NCBI GenBank assembly: GCA_937888805.1
Contig: CALBEY010000039.1
Span: 1-64,000, forward strand
DNA length: 64,000 nucleotides
Reading direction: 5' to 3'
Source: an uncultured Burkholderiaceae bacterium
Lineage (GTDB): Bacteria; Pseudomonadota; Gammaproteobacteria; Burkholderiales; Burkholderiaceae_B
Each line of letters begins with the position of its first letter. The stretch's first letter is position 1. A program made the translations under genes and the position numbers. Positions 17,361 to 25,786 of the stretch are shown in pieces. The notes under the pieces were generated by a model that was not told where the DNA came from, made no database searches, and saw nothing but the letters and a program-made list of their open reading frames with translations.

Positions 17361-18203
17361 ATGACTGATTCTCACCATCAAACAAACATCGCCTTCATCG
17401 GCGGCGGCAACATGGCTGGCGCCATCATTGAGGGCATGGCTGCACAAGGGACAGATCTTTCTACCATCACAGTCGTTGATAACCATTTGCCCACGGTTCA
17501 GCGCTGGCGAGCCCGTGGCATCGTGTGTGAACAGCACTGTGGGGATACTTTGAGCGAGGCAGCGATTTGGGTCTTGGCTGTCAAGCCTCAACAGCTCGCG
17601 GCTGTCATTGCGCAAGCCAAGCCGTTTTTAACGCCTCAGACTTTGGTGGTTAGTATTGCCGCTGGTATCGATTTGCAAACCCTATCCAAGTGGCTAGGTA
17701 ACGAGACACAGCCGTTCACACAAGTGGTGCGCGCGATGCCCAACACACCGGCCTTGGTGCAAAAAGGCATGACCGGGTTGGTGGCTGCCAGTGGTGTGAG
17801 CGACGCTCAGCGACAAACGGTTGAAGGCATCATGGCAGCCGTTAGCGAAGTTTTGTGGGTTGAGTCTGATGATTTGATTGATGCGGTCACGGCGCTCTCA
17901 GGCAGTGGCCCGGCCTACGTTTTCCGATTCCTTGAGGCTTTGATAGCGGGCGGCGAGAAACTTGGTTTAACGCCGGCTCAAGCCAAACAAATGGCCTTGG
18001 CCACATTGGCTGGTGCCACAGCCCTTGCAGCTGATTCACCGGAGACGCCTGCAGTGTTGCGCGAGCGAGTCACGTCAAAGGGGGGCACAACAGCTGCCGC
18101 ATTAGATGTTCTTCAGGCCAAGGGGTTTCATGAGGCGGTTGGTTTAGCCATGCAAGCAGCCTTTGAGCGGGCGGGGGCTTTGTCAAAAGAACTGGGCAAA
18201 TGA
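17361..18203 (+). CDS. proC: Pyrroline-5-carboxylate reductase
   Basis: ProC reduces 1-pyrroline-5-carboxylate to proline with NAD(P)H. The 280-residue protein has the N-terminal Rossmann motif AFIGGGNMAGAI, the conserved VRAMPNTPALV, and the C-terminal signature LSGSGPAYVFRFLEAL followed by LRERVTSKGGTTAAALDVL. The ATG at 17361 gives a standard N-terminus. It follows ubiA in the same orientation; they could share a transcript. Confidence 0.95.
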   Translation: MTDSHHQTNIAFIGGGNMAGAIIEGMAAQGTDLSTITVVDNHLPTVQRWRARGIVCEQHCGDTLSEAAIWVLAVKPQQLAAVIAQAKPFLTPQTLVVSIAAGIDLQTLSKWLGNETQPFTQVVRAMPNTPALVQKGMTGLVAASGVSDAQRQTVEGIMAAVSEVLWVESDDLIDAVTALSGSGPAYVFRFLEALIAGGEKLGLTPAQAKQMALATLAGATALAADSPETPAVLRERVTSKGGTTAAALDVLQAKGFHEAVGLAMQAAFERAGALSKELGK

Positions 18204-18323
18204 GGCTTGTCGCATTGACCTCGATTTTCACGGTCATTCACACCACAAGAGTGCCGCGGTTTGCTAAAAAGCAAGATGTCTTGGTGCTTGGCATGGCCTT
18301 TTAACCACCACTGATTCACTTTC

Positions 18324-18341
18324 GACTGATGCGTATCAGTC
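18324..18341. promoter_or_regulatory. Operator-like palindrome upstream of the dehydrogenase operon
   Basis: GACTGAT at 18324-18330 and ATCAGTC at 18335-18341 form an inverted repeat around GCGT. It ends 21 bases before the ATG at 18363, just ahead of the Shine-Dalgarno TTTGGAG. No T-run typical of a terminator follows. It could be a repressor operator or a leader hairpin. Confidence 0.45.
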
Positions 18342-18362
18342 AAACTTTTGGAGATTTGATTC

Positions 18363-19466
18363 ATGAGCACCCCATTTCGTGTCGCGGTTTTACCGGGCGA
18401 TGGCATTGGTAAGGAAGTCATGCCTGAAGGGCTGAAAGTATTAGAGGCTGCGGCAAGCAAGTTTGGGCTGGCTTTGAGTTTTGAGCATCATGACTGGGCC
18501 TCGTGCGACTATTACGCCAAGCACGGTGAAATGATGCCGGCTGATTGGAAAGACCGCTTAAAGGGTGCCGATGCACTGTATTTTGGTGCTGTTGGTTGGC
18601 CAGACGCTGTGCCTGATCACGTGTCTTTGTGGGGCTCGTTGTTAAAGTTTCGACGCGAATTCGATCAATACATTAACTTGCGACCCGTGCGCTTGTTTGA
18701 TGGCGTGCCATGCCCATTGGCCAATCGTAAGGCTGGCGACATTGATTTTTTTGTGGTTCGTGAGAACACCGAAGGTGAGTACACATCACTAGGTGGCACC
18801 ATGTTCCCCGGCACAGATCGTGAGATTGTGATCCAAGAATCGGTATTCAGCCGGATTGGCAGTGACCGTGTGCTTAAGTACGCATTTGAATTGGCCAAAC
18901 AACGCGATCGCAAGCACTTAACTATCGCCACCAAATCGAACGGCATTGCCATCAGCATGCCTTACTGGGACGAGCGTGCCAATGAAATGGCCAAGAACTA
19001 CCCAGAAGTGACCACCGATAAGCAACACATTGACATCTTGTCGGCTCGTTTCGTGCTGCAACCTGACCGCTTTGATGTCGTGGTGGCAACCAACCTGTTT
19101 GGTGATATTTTGTCTGATCTTGGTCCAGCCTGCACCGGTACGATTGGCTTGGCGCCATCGGCCAATTTGAACCCCGATCGTTTGTTCCCGTCGTTGTTTG
19201 AGCCGGTTCATGGTTCGGCGCCAGATATTTATGGCAAAAACATCGCCAATCCTATCGCCATGATTTGGTCGGGTGCTTTGATGCTTGAGTACCTGGGCCG
19301 TGGTCTGCCAGTAGACAAGCAAGCACCCTATCTAGAAGCACACGATGCGATTGTGGCGGCTATTGAAGTTGTGCTTGCCAAGGGTCCTCGCACGGCCGAC
19401 CTCGGTGGCAAGGCAAGCACCACAGAACTTGGTGACGCCGTTACTAAGCAGTTGTTGGCCTCGTGA
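18363..19466 (+). CDS. Tartrate dehydrogenase / D-malate dehydrogenase (decarboxylating) family
   Basis: The 367-residue protein belongs to the isocitrate/isopropylmalate dehydrogenase family. [11 protein letters not shown] opens the fold; [17 protein letters not shown] and [18 protein letters not shown] are the substrate and metal regions. The phrase [17 protein letters not shown] is characteristic of tartrate dehydrogenase/D-malate dehydrogenase (TtuC, DmlA) rather than LeuB. These enzymes oxidatively decarboxylate D-malate or oxidise tartrate with NAD and Mn. It heads an operon with an HpaI-type aldolase (1-base stop/start overlap) and a cytochrome c. The true substrate is undetermined. 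Confidence 0.88.
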   Translation: MSTPFRVAVLPGDGIGKEVMPEGLKVLEAAASKFGLALSFEHHDWASCDYYAKHGEMMPADWKDRLKGADALYFGAVGWPDAVPDHVSLWGSLLKFRREFDQYINLRPVRLFDGVPCPLANRKAGDIDFFVVRENTEGEYTSLGGTMFPGTDREIVIQESVFSRIGSDRVLKYAFELAKQRDRKHLTIATKSNGIAISMPYWDERANEMAKNYPEVTTDKQHIDILSARFVLQPDRFDVVVATNLFGDILSDLGPACTGTIGLAPSANLNPDRLFPSLFEPVHGSAPDIYGKNIANPIAMIWSGALMLEYLGRGLPVDKQAPYLEAHDAIVAAIEVVLAKGPRTADLGGKASTTELGDAVTKQLLAS

Positions 19467-20236
19467 TGGCATCACCCGGCAATCGGTTTAAAGAACGGTT
19501 GTTGGCAGGGGAGCCGCAGATCGGTTTGTGGCTGTCGATTCCCAGCGCCTTTACGGCTGAAATTTGCGCCACAGCCGGGTACGACTGGTTGCTTTTGGAT
19601 GGTGAGCATACGCCCAATAGCATCCAAACAGTTTTGGCTCAGGTCCAAGCGATAGGGGGCTATCCCATTTCGCACCCTATTGCACGTCCCTTGATTGGTG
19701 ACCCAGTTTTAATCAAGCAGCTGCTTGACGTTGGGGTTCAAACCTTGTTGATCCCCATGGTTGATAATGCCCAACAAGCCGCCGAACTGGTGCGTGCCAC
19801 GCGCTATCCACCGCACGGGTTCAGAGGGGTAGGGTATGGCACAGCGCGGGTGTCTCGCTGGGATCTTCGCACCGACTACCCAAAAGTAGCTGACCAAGAA
19901 GTTTGCCTGTTGGTGCAAGCCGAGACTCAAGACGCAATCAACAACTTAGATGAGATCTGTGCCGTGCCCGGTGTTGATGGTGTTTTTTTGGGTCCGTCGG
20001 ACTTGGCAGCAGCCTATGGCCATTTGGGTAATCCTGGGCACCCCGATGTGCAAGCTGTGATTGAACAAGGCATTGACACTATTCTCAAACACGGTAAAGC
20101 ACCAGGGATTCTGACCCCCGATGAAGCCTTAGCCAAGCGGTATTTGGCACTCGGCGCAAAGTTCGTGGCTGTAGGCCTCGAAGCCCGTGTCTTGGCCCGT
20201 GGTGTGCGGGAACTTCGCGAGCGGTTTCGGCCCTAA
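19466..20236 (+). CDS. HpcH/HpaI family aldolase
   Basis: The 256-residue protein is a class II pyruvate-dependent aldolase of the HpcH/HpaI family. Visible signatures are [14 protein letters not shown] (His base), the Arg-bearing RPLIGDP segment, [14 protein letters not shown], the metal Glu in [10 protein letters not shown] and the metal Asp in FLGPSDLA. Such enzymes split 4-hydroxy-2-oxo acids into pyruvate and an aldehyde, or act on 2-keto-3-deoxy sugar acids. The ATG at 19466 overlaps the dehydrogenase stop by one base (TGATG). The pair suggests breakdown of a hydroxy- or sugar acid. No homoprotocatechuate genes are nearby, so I do not name it HpaI itself. Confidence 0.88.
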   Translation: MASPGNRFKERLLAGEPQIGLWLSIPSAFTAEICATAGYDWLLLDGEHTPNSIQTVLAQVQAIGGYPISHPIARPLIGDPVLIKQLLDVGVQTLLIPMVDNAQQAAELVRATRYPPHGFRGVGYGTARVSRWDLRTDYPKVADQEVCLLVQAETQDAINNLDEICAVPGVDGVFLGPSDLAAAYGHLGNPGHPDVQAVIEQGIDTILKHGKAPGILTPDEALAKRYLALGAKFVAVGLEARVLARGVRELRERFRP

Positions 20237-20242
20237 AGGGTT

Positions 20243-20809
20243 ATGCCATTCAAAAAAACTAACTCCAGAGCATCCAACAATCGTATCGGCCGATTTTCGG
20301 CGGGTGCGATTGGGGTGTCTGTCATTGTTGGATTGATCGTCATCGGGGTTAATTATTTTCAAACTGATGCCGGTGTTCTGTACACCGTGCATCAGGGTCT
20401 AAAAATAGAGCGAGTAGAGCGCTCCGGGCCAACGGCATTCTGGGTGGCGCCAGCTCAAGAACCAGCGCTCGCGGACGGCAAATTGCTCTACGGCACGTTT
20501 TGTGCCAGTTGTCACGGTGCCAAGATGGAAGGTCAACCGAACTGGCGCAGCCGCATGGCCAATGGACGTTTGCCGGCGCCGCCGCACAACATCACGGGTC
20601 ACACCTGGCACCATCCCGATGCGCAGTTGCTCAGCATGATCAAAGATGGTTTTGTGCCGGGGGTGACAGCACCCATTGGTTATGAAAGCAATATGCCAGC
20701 ATTTGGCGCAGCATTAAGCGATATCCAGATCAAAACCATTTTGGCGTATATCAAAACTTACTGGCCAGACGATGCGCTTGACGCGCAGAGGGAGATATCA
20801 CTGCAGTAG
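20243..20809 (+). CDS. Membrane-anchored class I cytochrome c
   Basis: The 188-residue protein has one N-terminal membrane anchor (about residues 19-38) and a single heme c site, Cys87-Cys90-His91 (CASCH), with Met151 in SNMPAFG as likely axial ligand. The heme domain would be periplasmic. It starts 6 bases after the aldolase stop, so it looks like the last gene of the dehydrogenase-aldolase operon. A cytochrome there is unexpected, since both upstream enzymes are soluble. It might accept electrons from a partner encoded elsewhere, or simply be read through. Confidence 0.88.
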   Translation: MPFKKTNSRASNNRIGRFSAGAIGVSVIVGLIVIGVNYFQTDAGVLYTVHQGLKIERVERSGPTAFWVAPAQEPALADGKLLYGTFCASCHGAKMEGQPNWRSRMANGRLPAPPHNITGHTWHHPDAQLLSMIKDGFVPGVTAPIGYESNMPAFGAALSDIQIKTILAYIKTYWPDDALDAQREISLQ

Positions 20810-20927
20810 GTCTAACCATCCTCTCGTATATCATTTACTTTACATAATATACATTATGCGGTTAATACGGACTAGTCAACTGTTTCGATATGATCAATCA
20901 CACTTTTTGTATTCAACACTTAACGCC

Positions 20928-22352
20928 TCAAATCAACGCAAACCGCTGCCCAAGTAATGGCACCTGACATGGCAACCCAAGCTCGTGCACGACTCGTTGG
21001 CGTAACGTGTCTGCGGCTGTGGGTTCACCGTGATTTAAAAATACTTGTCGGGGACTGCCACCAGCACTCTCTAACCAATCCAGCAATTGATCAGCATCAG
21101 CGTGCGCTGAAAAACCCTCGATTGAGTGAATCTCAGCCTTGACTTCGAGATCTTGCCCAAAAACACGGACAGTCGGTTCGCCTGCCACTAACCGTGCGCC
21201 ACGGGTCCCAGCGGCTTGAAACCCCGCAAAAACAATTGAATTGCGCTGCTCACCAACCAACGTACATATGTGATGTAAAACCCGACCGCCTGTGGCCATC
21301 CCACTGGCTGAAATAATGATGCGTGGGTATTTAAGCGCATGCAGGGCCTTTGACGCTTGAGTCGTGTCAACCAATTGGGCCACATCGAACACCATTTTGA
21401 TTTGCTCGGCGCTCAGCTGATGATCCCGATGATGCTTTTGATAGAGCTTGGTCACATTGACTGCCATTGGGCTGTCTAAAAAAACAGGCAGCTTTGGGAT
21501 TTGTTTAGACTCAATCAAGTCATTAATGGCGTGCATCAAAACTTGTGCACGGCCGACGGCAAAGGCGGGAATCAAAACCGCCCCACCCCGTCTAACGGTT
21601 GCGTTGATGATGCTCGCCAACAATGCTTTGGGGTCTTCAGTACGATGTTGCCGATTGCCATAAGTGGACTCCATCACCACATAATCGACCGGCCCGAGCG
21701 TTTCTGGCGCACCCAAAATGGGGGCTTGTGCACGTCCCAAATCACCAGAAAACACCACCTCTCGATCGCCCGCTTGAACGCGTACAAAGGCGGCACCGAG
21801 CATATGACTGGCACGTTGAAGTTTGATTGAGATATCCGGCAAGACATGGTGCCAATCGCCGAAGGATAGGGGTTTGAAAAGATTGACCGTTGCCTCAACG
21901 TCAGCCATGTCATACAACGGCTTGGCTGGGTGGTGTTTGCTCGTGTTGTGACGATTGGCATGGGTGGCCTCTTCTTGCTGAAGGTTGGCGCTGTCAAGCA
22001 GCAAAACAGTCGCCACATCCATTGACGCGGCTGAGGTATAGATGGGCCCGCAAAAGCCTTGCTTGACCAGCAACGGTAACGCGCCTGCATGATCCAAATG
22101 CGCGTGAGTCAGCACGACGGCCGACAACCGCTTGGGCTCAAACGGCAAATCAATCCAATTGAGTTGCCGTAAATTCTTGTGGCCTTGAAACATGCCACAA
22201 TCCACGAGTAAGCGATAACCATTGAAGGTTAGGAGTGTTTTTGAACCCGTCACAGTGCCAGCAGCCCCGTAAAAATCCAAGGTCGCTGGCGATATGCCTT
22301 TGGCTAAGACAGTGGGTATGGAAGCGTGGTTTGATTTGTCAATTGTGCCCAT
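20928..22352 (-). CDS. Metallo-beta-lactamase/beta-CASP ribonuclease-like protein
   Basis: The 474-residue protein has the metallo-beta-lactamase site LTHAHLDHAG (His83, His85, Asp87, His88), SHMLGAAFVRV, VFSGDLGR, and the beta-CASP segments VMESTYGNR, IPAFAVGRAQ, ISASGMATGGR and EIHSIEGFSAHAD. This is the bacterial CPSF73/YSH1-like group of predicted RNA-processing nucleases. It is cytoplasmic and converges on the cytochrome c gene. The 118-base gap between them has an A/T-rich inverted repeat (20843-20858) but no clear terminator. The first 20 residues are not conserved, so a later start is possible. Confidence 0.88.
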   Translation of the reverse strand: MGTIDKSNHASIPTVLAKGISPATLDFYGAAGTVTGSKTLLTFNGYRLLVDCGMFQGHKNLRQLNWIDLPFEPKRLSAVVLTHAHLDHAGALPLLVKQGFCGPIYTSAASMDVATVLLLDSANLQQEEATHANRHNTSKHHPAKPLYDMADVEATVNLFKPLSFGDWHHVLPDISIKLQRASHMLGAAFVRVQAGDREVVFSGDLGRAQAPILGAPETLGPVDYVVMESTYGNRQHRTEDPKALLASIINATVRRGGAVLIPAFAVGRAQVLMHAINDLIESKQIPKLPVFLDSPMAVNVTKLYQKHHRDHQLSAEQIKMVFDVAQLVDTTQASKALHALKYPRIIISASGMATGGRVLHHICTLVGEQRNSIVFAGFQAAGTRGARLVAGEPTVRVFGQDLEVKAEIHSIEGFSAHADADQLLDWLESAGGSPRQVFLNHGEPTAADTLRQRVVHELGLPCQVPLLGQRFALI

Positions 22353-22508
22353 GCGCGTATGCCTTTAAAAAATAATTGAGCGCGCATCCTAAGCGTTTAA
22401 GCAATGATTGACTGGCGATCATGGCTGTTTTTAGCCGAGCAAAATCACCTTCTTGTGCCCCGCTGTTGTCGTATGATGAGCACTCAAATTCACGCCAAAG
22501 GAGTCATC

Positions 22509-22811
22509 ATGGTGACAGAAATCGCCCACCTGGTCATTAAAGCTGGGGAAGAATCAGATTTTGAAGCGAAGGTCGCGCTGGCTAAACCCTATTTTTTAGC
22601 AGCCAAAGGCTGTCACGGCGTTCGGCTGGTTCGCTGCATCGAGCATCCCAGCCAATATCAATTGTTCGTTGAGTGGGAGACGGTACAAGCCCATATGGTT
22701 GATTTCAGGGAGTCTGATGGTTTCCAGCAATGGCGCGCACTGGCCAGCCGTCACTTTGCTCAAGCCCCAACGGTCGAGCACGTCGAGAACGTTTCGATTG
22801 AGTCGCCCTGA
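22509..22811 (+). CDS. Antibiotic biosynthesis monooxygenase (ABM) domain protein
   Basis: The 100-residue protein is a single ABM ferredoxin-like barrel: AHLVIKAGEESDFEAKV at the start, FLAAKGCHGVRLVRCIEHP, and FVEWETVQAHMVDFRESDGFQQWRAL. Family members include small cofactor-free oxygenases and heme-degrading enzymes, but many are of unknown role. ATG at 22509 follows AAAGGAG; the frame extends to 22404 without sensible coding. It stands alone, divergent from the metallo-beta-lactamase gene. Confidence 0.85.
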   Translation: MVTEIAHLVIKAGEESDFEAKVALAKPYFLAAKGCHGVRLVRCIEHPSQYQLFVEWETVQAHMVDFRESDGFQQWRALASRHFAQAPTVEHVENVSIESP

Positions 22812-23055
22812 TCAGCCCAATTGCGGGTATTGCGCCGATTGGCATCATGTTGCCAAGAGGCTTGCGCCAAACAGCGTTTTTATCGCCACTGAGCGGTGTC
22901 GTCAATTGCGCTGAAGCAATCTTATATGTGCCATTTACTTCGTTTTCAAGCAAAGCAAGGATCTGTTCACGCGTTAAGGCTTGACTGCCGGTTGGCGCTC
23001 TTGGTGCTTGAGCCACGGCTGTGACCACGCAAAGGCTGGCTACTTCACCAGCCAC
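22705..23055 (-). CDS. Uncertain reading frame or gene remnant
   Basis: A GTG-initiated frame of 116 codons on the minus strand overlaps the 3' end of the ABM gene by about 107 bases. The first part resembles a signal peptide ending AVAQA, followed by TREQILALLENEVNGTYKI, which reads like real protein. The last 35 residues are Arg/Pro-rich and lie over the ABM gene, so they are probably not genuine. There is no good ribosome binding site. It could be a small exported protein or a decayed gene. I do not recognise a family. Confidence 0.25.
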   Translation of the reverse strand: MAGEVASLCVVTAVAQAPRAPTGSQALTREQILALLENEVNGTYKIASAQLTTPLSGDKNAVWRKPLGNMMPIGAIPAIGLIRATQSKRSRRARPLGLEQSDGWPVRAIAGNHQTP

Positions 23056-23289
23056 AAAGCAGCGTTAAACGCGTTTAAACCGGATGGGTGTTTGTAAGGT
23101 ATTTTTGGACGGCAGGCTGACTTTCATCTAAGCTGACTCCTACGAAATGATTCGAGCGATGATGATCCCATGCATAACGTAATGTATCGACTTCAAGCCG
23201 TTGAAAAAACGGCCATAAAATCCATCAACCCAGACCCAATACCCGCGAGGGTATTGGGTGCGTCTGGACATCACTTGGCCTTTTGGTTA
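22812..23289. other. Stretch without a firm gene, containing a strong hairpin
   Basis: Apart from the doubtful minus-strand frame at 22705-23055, nothing here can be supported as a gene. The right part (from 23170) is open in the peroxiredoxin frame, but the residues are not family-like. It contains a stable hairpin at 23234-23259. Confidence 0.5.
23234..23259. other. Strong hairpin with GCGA tetraloop
   Basis: ACCCAATACCC at 23234-23244 and GGGTATTGGGT at 23249-23259 form a perfect 11-bp stem closed by GCGA, a GNRA-type loop. It lies about 30 bases before the likely peroxiredoxin start at 23290. No T-run follows on either strand. Confidence 0.65.
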
Positions 23290-23583
23290 ATGCTGTTGAC
23301 CCTGTGGTTTGTGGGCCACTCGCTGGCTTTGGCCCAACTCAAACCAGGGCAGACAGCGCCTGTTTTTAAGGCACCAGCGGCCTTGGCCGGTGAAACATTT
23401 ACATTCGATTTGAGCGCGGCTCTGACCGAGGGTCCTGTCGTGGTTTATTTCTATCCAAAAGCATTTACCAGCGGGTGCACTATCGAGGCACAAATGTTTG
23501 CGCAAGCCATTGATGATTTCAAAGCGCAAAAAACCACTGTTGTGGGGGTCTCAACCGATGTTATTGAAACTTTGAAAAGTTTT

Positions 23584-23599
23584 CCACAGGCCCCTGTGG
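23584..23599 (+). other. Hairpin abutting the peroxiredoxin frameshift
   Basis: CCACAG at 23584-23589 pairs with CTGTGG at 23594-23599 around GCCC. It starts directly after the TTTT run where the frame changes. Confidence 0.5.
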
Positions 23600-23806
23600 C
23601 GGTAAGTTTGCGGTTGCCGCCGACAACGACCAATCGATCATGAAAGCCTATGATGCTGCACTCAAAATATGGCCCGGTGTCGCTGACCGTATTTCTTACG
23701 CGATTGCCCCTAACGGCAGCATCATCGATGTCTACGAAAGCCTGAGTCCTGAGGATCACGTGAAGCACACTTTGGCGGCTGTCTCGCGTTGGCAAGCGGC
23801 GAAAAA

Positions 23807-25228
23807 ATGAGTGCTTGCGTCTGGTTTCGCACCGATTTGCGATTAGAGGATCAACCTGCTCTGACGGCGGCTCGACGATCGGGCCCGGCTTTCGGGCTAT
23901 TTGTGGTTTCACCGGCACAGTGGGCCTCACACCAGGACGCTCCCATCAAGCAAGACCTGTGGCGACGGGCACTGATCGATCTTCAGCCCCGTTTGGCTGA
24001 AATCGGTGTCGTGCTCAAAGTCTTGCGCGTTGACTGGTGGCAAGATATTCCAAGCGCCTTGGTGACGTTCTGTCAGCAAAACGGCGTGACCGAGATTCAT
24101 TGCAATCGCGAGCAAGGGGTCAATGAACGCAAGCGTGATCGGGCGTGTTTCTCTGCGCTCAAAACCCATGGTGTTGAAATGATTGGTCATGATGGGCAAA
24201 CATTGTTGACACCGGGGTCACTGAAAACCGGCTCGGGTGGTGTTTACCGGGTGTTTTCGCCATTTGCCCGTGCTTGCCGCGCCCGACTTCGTGAGCAACC
24301 CATCGCCCGAGTACCGGTGCCTGATCCAATGCGTGTACCGGCAGACTGGCAAAGCGACTCAATTGAGGCGCTATGGCCTGAGGCTTTACCGAGCTTGGCA
24401 AAGACTTGGCCGGTCGATCAAACCAGCATAAAGCAGCGGTTAAGTGATTTTTTAAACACACGAATAGAGGCCTACGAGACGGCCCGTAATTTTCCTGGTC
24501 AAGATGGCACCAGCGCCCTCTCGCCTTACTTGACCGCTGGTTTGATATCGCCGGCCCAGTGCCTAGAAGCGGCCATGGTGCGAAATCACGGTGAGCTTGA
24601 AACCGGTCAAGAAGGCATCCGCAGTTGGATCAACGAGCTGATCTGGCGTGAGTTTTATTGGCACTTGTTAAATGGTTTTCCCAAGCTTTCGATGCACCAG
24701 CCGCTAAGGCCAGAAACACTGGGCGTGCAATGGCGCGATGCACCCGAGGACTTCTCGGCCTGGGCCCAAGCACGCACCGGCATTCCGATTGTGGACGCGG
24801 CCATGCAACAAATGCTTGCCACGGGTTGGATGCACAATCGTTTGCGGATGGTTGTGGCCATGTTCTTCACCAAAAACCTGTTGCTTGATTGGCGTTTGGG
24901 GGAGGCTTTTTTTATGCAACACCTCATTGACGGTGAGCTTGCGGCCAACAATGGCGGTTGGCAATGGAGTGCCTCCACCGGCGCTGACTCAGCGCCCTAC
25001 TTCCGCGTTTTTAATCCAATCAGCCAGTCGCAAAAGTTTGATCCACAGGGTGACTTTATCAAGCAGTGGCTGCCTAATCTCGCTTCTCTAGACGCCAAAA
25101 GCATTCACGAGCCGACAACCCAACAACGCCAAGCGCTGGCTTACCCAGCTGCCATCGTTGATTTGAAGTCCAGTCGTGTCAGGGCCATTGATGCTTTTAA
25201 ACGGCTTTCTTCCATTGATATCGAATAG
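23807..25228 (+). CDS. phrB: Deoxyribodipyrimidine photolyase
   Basis: The enzyme repairs UV-made cyclobutane pyrimidine dimers using FAD and light. The 473-residue protein has the antenna-binding N-domain (VWFRTDLRLEDQPAL) and the C-terminal FAD domain with RNFPGQDGTSALSPYL, WINELIWREFYWHLL, GIPIVDAAMQQMLATGWMHN and the DNA/FAD segment NNGGWQWSASTGADSAPYF. I chose ATG at 23807 because it opens MSACVWFRTDLRL; the ATG overlaps the stop of the restored peroxiredoxin frame. The ribonucleotide around it contains only a run of A before the start, so coupling to the upstream gene seems likely. Confidence 0.95.
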   Translation: MSACVWFRTDLRLEDQPALTAARRSGPAFGLFVVSPAQWASHQDAPIKQDLWRRALIDLQPRLAEIGVVLKVLRVDWWQDIPSALVTFCQQNGVTEIHCNREQGVNERKRDRACFSALKTHGVEMIGHDGQTLLTPGSLKTGSGGVYRVFSPFARACRARLREQPIARVPVPDPMRVPADWQSDSIEALWPEALPSLAKTWPVDQTSIKQRLSDFLNTRIEAYETARNFPGQDGTSALSPYLTAGLISPAQCLEAAMVRNHGELETGQEGIRSWINELIWREFYWHLLNGFPKLSMHQPLRPETLGVQWRDAPEDFSAWAQARTGIPIVDAAMQQMLATGWMHNRLRMVVAMFFTKNLLLDWRLGEAFFMQHLIDGELAANNGGWQWSASTGADSAPYFRVFNPISQSQKFDPQGDFIKQWLPNLASLDAKSIHEPTTQQRQALAYPAAIVDLKSSRVRAIDAFKRLSSIDIE

Positions 25229-25252
25229 CAGGACAACCCGAGGACGACCATC

Positions 25253-25732
25253 ATGACGACATTGTCAACATTCACCGTTCAGGACATTCACGGCCAAGCC
25301 CAGTCGTTGACAGCCTATGAGGGCAAAGTGCTTCTCATCGTCAACGTAGCATCACGTTGTGGCTTCACCAGCCAATATGAAGGTCTTCAAGCCTTACAAA
25401 AAGATTTCGCTGAGCGAGGCTTTGCTGTCTTGGGGTTTCCGAGCAACCAGTTTGGGGCACAGGAGCCTGACGATGAGGCCAGCATTTCATCGTTTTGTGA
25501 AACCAGATTTGGCGTGACGTTTCCGATGTTTTCCAAAGTCGATGTCAATGGCAGCAATGCCATCCCGCTGTACGAGTGGCTCAAATCGAGTCAGCCCGGT
25601 TTATTGGGCAGTGAGGCAATCAAGTGGAACTTCACCAAGTTTTTGGTCGATAGCCATGGTACCGTCGTTAAACGGTATGCGCCGAACACCACGCCAAAAG
25701 CGATCAAGGCCGATATTGAAGCCTTATTGTGA
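25253..25732 (+). CDS. Glutathione peroxidase family thiol peroxidase
   Basis: The 159-residue protein has the glutathione peroxidase active-site motif NVASRCGFTSQY with a normal Cys at position 36, plus the Gln of FPSNQFGAQEP and the Trp-Asn of IKWNFTKFLVD. It reduces peroxides with glutathione or thioredoxin in the cytoplasm (compare BtuE/Gpx). ATG at 25253 fits the family start. It follows the photolyase by 24 bases and probably shares its transcript. Confidence 0.94.
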   Translation: MTTLSTFTVQDIHGQAQSLTAYEGKVLLIVNVASRCGFTSQYEGLQALQKDFAERGFAVLGFPSNQFGAQEPDDEASISSFCETRFGVTFPMFSKVDVNGSNAIPLYEWLKSSQPGLLGSEAIKWNFTKFLVDSHGTVVKRYAPNTTPKAIKADIEALL

Positions 25733-25786
25733 AACCTTCGTTTTTTAATCGAACGAAATCAACAACAAAAATAAACTGGAAAAAAT

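Larger units (their letters stand above)
23170..23810 (+). pseudogene. Exported peroxiredoxin (AhpC/TSA, BCP-like) with a -1 frameshift
   Basis: The gene encodes a thiol peroxidase of the AhpC/TSA group behind a signal peptide (LMLLTLWFVGHSLALAQ). The peroxidatic Cys lies in FYPKAFTSGCTIEA and is followed by VVGVSTDVIETLK. After the run TTTT at 23580-23583 the frame is lost and stops at 23643. Reading one base back restores CGGKFAVAADND, RISYAIAPNGSII and an end at TGA 23808-23810. One T thus seems missing. The restored end overlaps the photolyase ATG (ATGA), which argues that the second frame is the ancestral one. The start is probably ATG 23290; 23170 is the outer limit. It may be a broken gene, a sequencing error in a T-run, or recoding; a hairpin follows at once (23584-23599). 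Confidence 0.82.

Noticed and set aside
20843-20858. CATAAT/ATTATG inverted repeat between cytochrome c and the metallo-beta-lactamase gene
   Set aside because: Short and A/T-rich with no T-run, so it does not qualify as a terminator or attachment site.
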